Of a stretch of 11,409 nucleotides of DNA, positions 6,718 through 11,409 are shown piece by piece. Numbering within the stretch: position 1 is the stretch's first letter; each line of letters starts with the position of its first letter. Position numbers and translations under genes: made by a program. Source of the stretch: DASQUK01 sp046723645 (GTDB lineage: Bacteria > Actinomycetota > Acidimicrobiia > Acidimicrobiales > VFJN01). Under the pieces are notes generated by a model, which had not been told where the DNA came from, ran no database searches, and saw only the letters and a program-made list of their open reading frames with translations. The stretch lies in the NCBI GenBank assembly GCA_046723645.1, contig JBKOUY010000119.1, positions 1 through 11,409 on the forward strand, given 5' to 3'.

Positions 6718-7956
6718 ATGGGCTTGACACCGATGGCGGAGAGGTATCGGCGGCCGGACTGGGTCAGGCGTGTGAACGCGATGGGATCCGCGTCCGGCGG
6801 CCCCCACCGGCTGGTCCCCATCGATGCGGGCGACCTGATCGAGCAGGCGCGGGCGTCGACCGGCGTCACTGATCCCGCGGACCTCGGCGACGGCGACTGG
6901 GAGGCGCGGCTGGCCGCGCTGGTCGATGCGGTCAACGGCAGTGACCTGCACGTCGTCGGCAGGCTCATGACGAGGGAGGAGCTGCTGCGCTGCCTGCGCA
7001 CGCGGTTCCTCGTCGGCGACCGACGGCGCCGCGAACCGTCGATCGCGGACGAGGTGATCGAGGCGCCGGTGATCGTGACCGGGCCGGCGCGCTCGGGGAC
7101 CACCATCCTGTTCGAGTTGCTCGGCCTCGACGCCGGCTTGCGCACGCCGATAGCCAGCGACGTGATCCACCCCGTGGCACCCGACGGGACCGGCGAGGAC
7201 GAGCGGCGCGCCATGACGGAAGCCGAGCAGGAGCTCTGGGCCGACGTTCAGCCGGAGTTCGCCGCCCTCCACGAGCTCCGCTCGGACCTGCCCGTCGAGT
7301 GCATCACCATCTGCGCGCCGTCCTTCGCCGGGAGCCACTGGTCGATGGTCCTGACGGACATGGGCGACTGGCTGCCCGACGTGACCGCCGACCTGGCGTT
7401 CCACCGTGCGCTGCTCCAGACCGTGCAGCACGGCCGGCCGGCGCGGCGGTGGCTGCTCAAGACGCCGGGATACGTGTTCATGCTGGACGACCTGCTGGCC
7501 GCGTATCCCGACGCGTGCGTCGTGCTGACGCACCGCGACCCGGCCCGGACCATGCCGTCCACCGTGAGCACGGCGGCGATGGTCCGGTGGCTGCGAACCG
7601 ACGCCGTCGACCTCGATGTCCTGTCGGCGCTGATCGGCGCACTGTTCGGCGACGCGCTGAACGCCATCGCCCGCCGGCGAGCCGACGGGTCGTTGCCGGG
7701 GACCTACGGGGACGTTCGCTTCTCGGACCTCATGGACGACCCCGCGGCGGCGATCGCAGGGGCCTACGAGGCGATCGGGCGGGAGCTCACGGGCGAGCAT
7801 CGCACCGCGATCACGCGCTACGTGGCGGCCAAGCCGCGGGGCCTGCACGGCACCCACCACTACACGGCCGAGGAGTGGGGCTTCGACGCCGCCGCCCTGC
7901 GCGCCGACCTCGCCGGGTACATGTCCCACTTCGCCGTGCCGGGCGAGGGCGCCTGA
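6718..7956 (+). CDS. PAPS-dependent sulfotransferase family protein
   Basis: A 412-residue enzyme predicted to transfer sulfate from PAPS to a hydroxyl or amine acceptor. The 5'-phosphosulfate loop is at residues 121-129 (TGPARSGTT) after a beta strand (EAPVIVTG). The 3'-phosphate motif is at THRDPARTMPS, with Arg273 and Ser281 eight residues apart as in known sulfotransferases. Both nucleotide sites therefore look intact. The N-terminal RYRRPDWVRRVNAMG and the later ELWADVQPEFAALHELRSDLPVEC stretch match the actinobacterial subfamily (Sulfotransfer_3 type). Acceptor unknown; a lipid, sterol or glycoside is a guess. No signal peptide, so cytoplasmic or membrane-peripheral. ATG 6718 is used; ATG 6733 is nearly as good because neither has a clear ribosome binding site, and the open frame back to 6625 looks non-coding. 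It is divergent from the regulator gene and ends 4 bp from the convergent DUF1214 gene. Confidence 0.9.
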   Translation: MGLTPMAERYRRPDWVRRVNAMGSASGGPHRLVPIDAGDLIEQARASTGVTDPADLGDGDWEARLAALVDAVNGSDLHVVGRLMTREELLRCLRTRFLVGDRRRREPSIADEVIEAPVIVTGPARSGTTILFELLGLDAGLRTPIASDVIHPVAPDGTGEDERRAMTEAEQELWADVQPEFAALHELRSDLPVECITICAPSFAGSHWSMVLTDMGDWLPDVTADLAFHRALLQTVQHGRPARRWLLKTPGYVFMLDDLLAAYPDACVVLTHRDPARTMPSTVSTAAMVRWLRTDAVDLDVLSALIGALFGDALNAIARRRADGSLPGTYGDVRFSDLMDDPAAAIAGAYEAIGRELTGEHRTAITRYVAAKPRGLHGTHHYTAEEWGFDAAALRADLAGYMSHFAVPGEGA

Positions 7957-7960
7957 GCGG

Positions 7961-9073
7961 TCACGCCAGCGAGTCGACGGGGACGACCTCGGCTGCGGGC
8001 GTGTCGATCGGGCCCTCAGGGAGCATGAACCGCCAGAACACCAGCCCGAATGGCCGCCCCTCGGTCGTCAACCAGTTGGGAACCCCGGGATCGCGATGGG
8101 CGATGACCATGGTGACGCCGCCGTCCGGGTCCGCGGGCGCCTGGGCACGGTTGAGGCTCACCTGATTGCGCAGGTAGTCGAACGTCTGGAGCTGACGGTT
8201 CCAGAGGGAGACGTTGGCGCACCGGCAGCGCGGCCAGCGGGCACGCATGACCAGCGCCTCGTCGGGGCCTAGGAGGTAGGGCGCCATGCTGTAGGCGGCG
8301 TCCGCGGCCGCGAGGGCGTGGGCCCCCGGCCGCACGGGCGCGGGGAAGACGTGCGGCTCGCGCGACACGAACGCCGGGGCGTCGCCCTCGCCGGGCCTCG
8401 GGATGGTGTCGAGGGTGCGGCTGCGCACGAAGGTGGCCATGCGGCCGAGCGCCGCTGCGACCGAGCGGTCGGTCGGCGCCGGTGGCGACGCCGGAACGTC
8501 GCCGTCGACGAGGTCGATGGTCAGGCCCAGGTCGGGAACCGGCGGGACGTTGGGAGACCGGACGCCCTCCCAGTAGTGGCGGACCGTGATCCGGCAGGCG
8601 TCCTGCGGGAGGGCGAGCCATCCCTGCGGCCGTGCTGGACCGCCCAGGGTGATCTCGAACGACCCGTCCTCTCCCACGTCGAACCGGTCGTCGTTCAGCG
8701 ATCCGGCGGTTCCCGACGGGAAGGCGCCGTCGGCGGCGCCGGCCTCGACCGTGAACGACACGTAGACGGCACCGGCCGTCCGCCCCCCGACGCGGTACGT
8801 GCCGGCCGGGTGCACGGGCGCGTCGTGGTATCGGGCGTCCGCGTTGTCGCCGAGGGCCTTCCGCCACGGCGTGACGATCGGGCGGAACACCGGGTGCGCA
8901 GCGTCGTCCTCGAACTGGGTCTCGAGCCCGGCCGCCAGGAGGTGCGTCACTGCCCGTAGGCCCTCGGCGACGTCGGCGGGATCGGTCAGACCCCACTCCG
9001 CACCGGCGAAGCGGTCGCCGACCGTGCGCAACGTGGCCAGCAGCTCGCCGAAGGCGGCTCGGCTCTCGGACAT
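7961..9073 (-). CDS. DUF1214 domain-containing protein
   Basis: A 370-residue protein. The C-terminal half carries the DUF1214 signature: RCRCANVSLWNRQLQTFDY, then SLN, DPDGGVTMVIAHRDPGVPNWL, and GLVFWRFMLPE near the end. The N-terminal 180 residues contain a beta-rich part (GTYRVGGRTAGAVYVSFTVEAG) usual for the longer actinobacterial members. The family has no established biochemical activity. No signal peptide is seen. ATG 9073 is chosen because GGGGAGG (9079-9085) sits 5 nt upstream; the frame is open to 9265 but that part overlaps the zinc-finger gene. It is the last gene of a minus-strand run that begins with the sigma factor, and its tail meets the convergent sulfotransferase gene. From experience DUF1214 and sulfotransferase genes are often neighbours in actinobacteria, which hints at a shared pathway (inference). 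Confidence 0.85.
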   Translation of the reverse strand: MSESRAAFGELLATLRTVGDRFAGAEWGLTDPADVAEGLRAVTHLLAAGLETQFEDDAAHPVFRPIVTPWRKALGDNADARYHDAPVHPAGTYRVGGRTAGAVYVSFTVEAGAADGAFPSGTAGSLNDDRFDVGEDGSFEITLGGPARPQGWLALPQDACRITVRHYWEGVRSPNVPPVPDLGLTIDLVDGDVPASPPAPTDRSVAAALGRMATFVRSRTLDTIPRPGEGDAPAFVSREPHVFPAPVRPGAHALAAADAAYSMAPYLLGPDEALVMRARWPRCRCANVSLWNRQLQTFDYLRNQVSLNRAQAPADPDGGVTMVIAHRDPGVPNWLTTEGRPFGLVFWRFMLPEGPIDTPAAEVVPVDSLA

Positions 9074-9101
9074 CGGATCCTCCCCGGCGTCGACGGCGAT
9101 C

Positions 9102-9320
9102 TCATCGCCGCGGTGCATCAACGCGAACGCTCGCCCTCGGGTGCGGGCGTCGCAGCCCACCCACGAGGCGGACAGTCTGCCGGACCTGATCGACGTAGCG
9201 CTCGCAGCCATCGCAGCCCGCCAGGTGGGCGGCGACACGGCCCTGGCCGTCGGGGTCGAGGTCATGGTCGACGTAGTCGGAGGCGAGCTCCACGACGGTG
9301 CGGCAGTCGAGTGCGATCAC
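9102..9320 (-). CDS. Second zinc-finger anti-sigma-like protein (zf-HC2)
   Basis: A 72-residue protein with the ZAS metal site: Cys6, then His32-x3-Cys36-x2-Cys39 in HLAGCDGC. Proteins with this site bind ECF sigma factors, and the zinc site can be redox-sensitive. It aligns without gaps over the first 50 residues with the anti-sigma at 10658-10900, with about 26 identities counted by eye, so the two are paralogues. It has no membrane segment and only a short basic tail after the finger. The GTG start lies 3 nt after the MFS stop with no clear ribosome binding site, suggesting translational coupling. No second sigma gene is beside it. It might bind the same sigma factor as its paralogue, another sigma factor, or neither. 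Confidence 0.75.
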   Translation of the reverse strand: MIALDCRTVVELASDYVDHDLDPDGQGRVAAHLAGCDGCERYVDQVRQTVRLVGGLRRPHPRASVRVDAPRR

Positions 9321-9323
9321 GGG

Positions 9324-10607
9324 TCACGCCGCCAGTGCGCCCACGGCGGGGACGCCCTCGGGTTCGTCGGCCGCCTCGCCGGCGCCGTCCTGGTCGGCTC
9401 CCGTCTCGGCGCGCTCCCCGCGCACGACCATGAGGAGCACCGCCGCCGTCAGCGCGGCCACGGCAGTGATCATCCAGGCCGCCGTGTCGACGCCGTAGGC
9501 CTTGCTCACCTCGCCGAACACCAGCGAGAACGGCAGGAAGCTGATCCACGACAGCGCCCCGATGCCCGACACCACGCCGGAGCGGATCGTCGACGGCACC
9601 GCGTCGTGGAGCACCCGCGAGACGTAGATGCTCAAGGTGACCACCACGAGCGCCACGGCGAACTGGGCGATCGTCACGACGAGCAGGTTCCGGCTCGCGG
9701 TCAGCGCCCAGCTCGCGAGGGTCAGCACCGCGATCGTGGTGGTTACCGCCGCTGGCCGGTCGAGCCGGACGCGGCCGGCGAGCAACCCACCCAGGCCCAG
9801 GGTCGACACCAGGCCGGCCCAGAACGGCCCGTACAGGCCGGGTGCCGTCCCCGAGGCGACCAGCCACAGCGGCCCGAACTCGAAGATCACCTGCAGCATC
9901 AACGCCGTCAGCACCGTCAGGACGACCACCGGCAGCAGCTCCCGGCGCTGTGTGATCGTGCGGTAGGTCACGGCGACGTGGCTGCGGAGCGACGTCGACT
10001 CCTCGGCCTTGTGGAGCCGCGGCTCGTCGAACCGCAGCAGCGCTGCGATCGAGGCGAGCGCGAACGGCACGGTCAGGAAGTACGTGAGGCGGGGCGTCGT
10101 GAGCCCGGCGAGCACGCCGCCGGCGAGCGAGCTGGCGACCAGCGTGGCGCTCTCGACGAACCGCACCCGGCCGATTCGCCGCTCGAATCCGTCGCTGGCC
10201 CCGGACTCCTCCAGCAGCGTGTCGTAGACGACCGCCTCCATGGTCCCCGAGTACATGGCGAAGTAGACGGCGAGGAACAGAGCGCTGACGATGTAGAGCG
10301 GCACGCTGTTGCTGACGCCACCCACCAGCGAGGTCAACATCAGTGCCGCGCTGGCGACGATCAGGACGCCCCTGCGGCTCCAGCGGTCGGCCAGCACGCC
10401 AGAGGGGATCTCCACCAGCGGGACCAGCGCCGCGTAGGCGGCGGCCATGACGCCGACGCTTGCCGCATCGAATCCGATCTCGTTCATGAACAGCTTCTCG
10501 ACCGGCACCCAGAGCATGAACCCCTGCAGCGCCACGGCGACCTGAAGCGGCAGCAGCCGCCGCCGCACGGATGCGAGGACCGAAGGCTTGACCGTTGTCT
10601 CGACCAT
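9324..10607 (-). CDS. Major facilitator superfamily transporter
   Basis: A 427-residue membrane protein with about 12 hydrophobic segments, the usual MFS size. The loop after the second segment has MFS motif A, GVLADRWSRR at residues 70-79 (Gly70, Asp74, Arg75, Arg78, Arg79). GTMEAVVYDTL follows the fourth segment, a feature seen in drug-exporter-like MFS proteins. The two halves are split by a charged loop near FDEPRLHKAEESTSLRSH. The last 30 residues are an acidic, Ala/Gly-rich cytoplasmic tail. Substrate unknown; efflux of a small molecule is the default expectation. ATG 10607 has only a weak GCAGGG upstream. It lies 50 nt downstream of the anti-sigma gene and 3 nt upstream of the second zinc-finger gene, so it sits inside the sigma operon and may be a regulon member. 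Confidence 0.9.
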   Translation of the reverse strand: MVETTVKPSVLASVRRRLLPLQVAVALQGFMLWVPVEKLFMNEIGFDAASVGVMAAAYAALVPLVEIPSGVLADRWSRRGVLIVASAALMLTSLVGGVSNSVPLYIVSALFLAVYFAMYSGTMEAVVYDTLLEESGASDGFERRIGRVRFVESATLVASSLAGGVLAGLTTPRLTYFLTVPFALASIAALLRFDEPRLHKAEESTSLRSHVAVTYRTITQRRELLPVVVLTVLTALMLQVIFEFGPLWLVASGTAPGLYGPFWAGLVSTLGLGGLLAGRVRLDRPAAVTTTIAVLTLASWALTASRNLLVVTIAQFAVALVVVTLSIYVSRVLHDAVPSTIRSGVVSGIGALSWISFLPFSLVFGEVSKAYGVDTAAWMITAVAALTAAVLLMVVRGERAETGADQDGAGEAADEPEGVPAVGALAA

Positions 10608-10657
10608 GGCCCTGCAGAGTCATGAAGGGTCGTGGCGTTACGCGGTCGATCGGCCGA

Positions 10658-10900
10658 TCAGCGAGGCGGCTCGCGGAAGGCCGCCAGCAGGGCGTCGCGG
10701 GCCTCGTCGCTCAGCTCGGCATCGGGCGGCCGTGACGACCCCAGGGTCGTGATGGTCCGCCTGATCTGCTGGACATAGGTGGTGCAGCCGTCGCAACCGG
10801 CCAGGTGATCCGCGACGCGATTCTCGGTCTCCTCGTCGAGCGTGCCCTCGAGGTAGTCGGTGACGAGCTCCACCAGCTGGTTGCAGTCCAGGTCGGTCAC
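10658..10900 (-). CDS. Zinc-finger anti-sigma factor (zf-HC2), sigma partner
   Basis: An 80-residue cytosolic protein with Cys6 and the His32-x3-Cys36-x2-Cys39 zinc motif (HLAGCDGC). An acidic first helix (DYLEGTLDEETENRVADH) and a C-terminal helix (SDEARDALLAAFRE) complete it. This is the compact, soluble ZAS type with no membrane segment. Its GTG start overlaps the sigma stop in GTGA, the standard arrangement for a cognate anti-sigma made in balance with its sigma factor. It is expected to hold the ECF factor inactive until a signal, often thiol oxidation or zinc loss, releases it. The signal here is unknown. The frame is open upstream to 11395 only as an out-of-frame shadow of the sigma gene. 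Confidence 0.85.
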   Translation of the reverse strand: MTDLDCNQLVELVTDYLEGTLDEETENRVADHLAGCDGCTTYVQQIRRTITTLGSSRPPDAELSDEARDALLAAFREPPR

Positions 10901-11409
10901 GGTCTCACCTCGGTACCGGCGTCGGTCGCCGCCGACGCCACGAAGTACTCCTCCAGCTTGCCGCGCACGAACGCCCGTGCCCGGTGCAGCAGCACCCGCT
11001 GGTTGGCCGCCGATATCTGCAGGATCGAGCACACCTCGTCGGAGCTGTAGCCCTCGACATCGCGGAGCGTGATGACCACCCGCTGGCGGTCGGGCAGCTC
11101 CGCCAGCGCGGCCTCCACCTGCGCCTGGACCTCGCCGGCCAGCGTGTCCTGCTCCGGCGACGGCCATGGCGCCGGGAACGCCAACCAGTGTCCCGGAAAC
11201 CGGTCGCCTGGCCCGCCGAACCGCGCGGGGTCGACGGTGGGGGTGTCGTCCTCGCCGGCGACCGGGCTCCAGGACACGTGGCGCCCCTCCCGAACCGCCC
11301 GCCGCTTCGCCGTGTTGACCAGGATCCGGTACACCCAGGTCTTGAGCGATGAGCGGCCCTCGAATCTGCCGATGCCCTGGACGACCGCGAGCCACGCGTC
11401 CTGGACGAC
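10897..11409 (-). CDS. ECF RNA polymerase sigma factor, N-terminus beyond the window
   Basis: The visible 170 residues run off the right edge, so the start is missing. The edge sequence reads VVQDAWLAVVQGIGRFEGRSSLKTWVYRILVNTAKRRA, which is sigma region 2.3-2.4. A proline/aspartate-rich linker follows (SWSP to GHWLAFPAPW), then region 4 with LPDRQRVVITLRDVEGYSSDEVCSILQIS and the NQRVLLHRARAFVR recognition helix. This is a typical actinobacterial ECF factor with a long linker. It directs RNA polymerase to a small regulon and is probably controlled by the anti-sigma encoded next. A GTG at 11334 could be mistaken for the start, but it falls inside region 2. The promoter of this operon is outside the window. 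Confidence 0.9.
   Translation of the reverse strand, partial: VVQDAWLAVVQGIGRFEGRSSLKTWVYRILVNTAKRRAVREGRHVSWSPVAGEDDTPTVDPARFGGPGDRFPGHWLAFPAPWPSPEQDTLAGEVQAQVEAALAELPDRQRVVITLRDVEGYSSDEVCSILQISAANQRVLLHRARAFVRGKLEEYFVASAATDAGTEVRP

Noticed and set aside
3376..7929. Minus-strand reading frame of 1517 codons, about 480 codons longer than the regulator
   Set aside because: The part above 6492 is the antisense of the sulfotransferase gene and of the divergent spacer and has no recognisable domain. MalT-like homology starts at the ATG at 6492. The frame stays open only because of GC bias.
8799..10625. Plus-strand frame of 608 codons
   Set aside because: It is a low-complexity His/Arg/Gln-rich shadow, antisense to the MFS, zinc-finger and DUF1214 genes, which all have clear family motifs.
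10648..10659. Perfect 12-bp palindrome GATCGGCCGATC at the end of the anti-sigma gene
   Set aside because: With no loop and no T-run, and overlapping a stop codon, it is too short to separate from chance in GC-rich DNA or to call a terminator.
10658..11395. Minus-strand frame of 245 codons as one protein
   Set aside because: Only the last 80 residues are real (the anti-sigma). The upstream part is an out-of-frame reading of the sigma gene, rich in Arg and Gly.
1..11409. CRISPR arrays, tRNA or rRNA genes, transposases, phage or defence genes
   Set aside because: No regularly spaced repeat array, tRNA-like T-loop in a cloverleaf context, transposase motif or known defence domain was found on either strand.

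Overview
The window is high-GC DNA (about 70% by eye) with GTG/ATG starts, a recurrent GGGGAGG ribosome binding site and strong G/C bias at third codon positions. The gene families (a SARP/BTAD regulator, an ECF sigma factor with a zinc-finger anti-sigma, a PAPS sulfotransferase beside a DUF1214 protein, a small EF-hand protein) suggest a high-GC actinomycete. No ribosomal or other phylogenetic marker is present, so the assignment below phylum is open.

Layout. Positions 1-860 hold no confident gene. They contain a GC-rich hairpin flanked by 15-bp direct repeats and one short reading frame that looks like a Tat lipoprotein signal. A plus-strand cluster follows: an RDD membrane protein (861-1427), a FluG-type amidohydrolase starting in an ATGA overlap with it (1424-2515), and a YbaK-type Cys-tRNA(Pro) deacylase 7 nt further on (2523-2981). 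It converges on a small minus-strand EF-hand protein (3030-3266), with a hairpin between the two stop codons.

The centre is a divergent pair. A 1038-residue regulator (3376-6492, minus) joins an N-terminal MalT/LAL-like P-loop NTPase to a C-terminal SARP DNA-binding domain plus BTAD. A sulfotransferase (6718-7956, plus) reads the other way. Their shared 225-bp spacer carries a long inverted repeat, several shorter dyads and four GTCCG/CGGAC half-sites.

The right part is a minus-strand run that looks like one operon. In transcription order it is: ECF sigma factor (cut by the window edge), zinc-finger anti-sigma (GTGA overlap), MFS transporter, a second zinc-finger anti-sigma-like protein (3 nt after the MFS stop), and a DUF1214 protein. 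The DUF1214 gene ends 4 bp from the convergent sulfotransferase gene.

Interpretation. The window appears to join a housekeeping-like cluster (1424-2981) to a regulated locus for modification and export of a small molecule or lipid (sulfotransferase, DUF1214, MFS) under two possible controls: the SARP-type STAND regulator and the sigma/anti-sigma module. The gene calls are well supported. The shared pathway is inference, and no wholly new system can be demonstrated from sequence alone.
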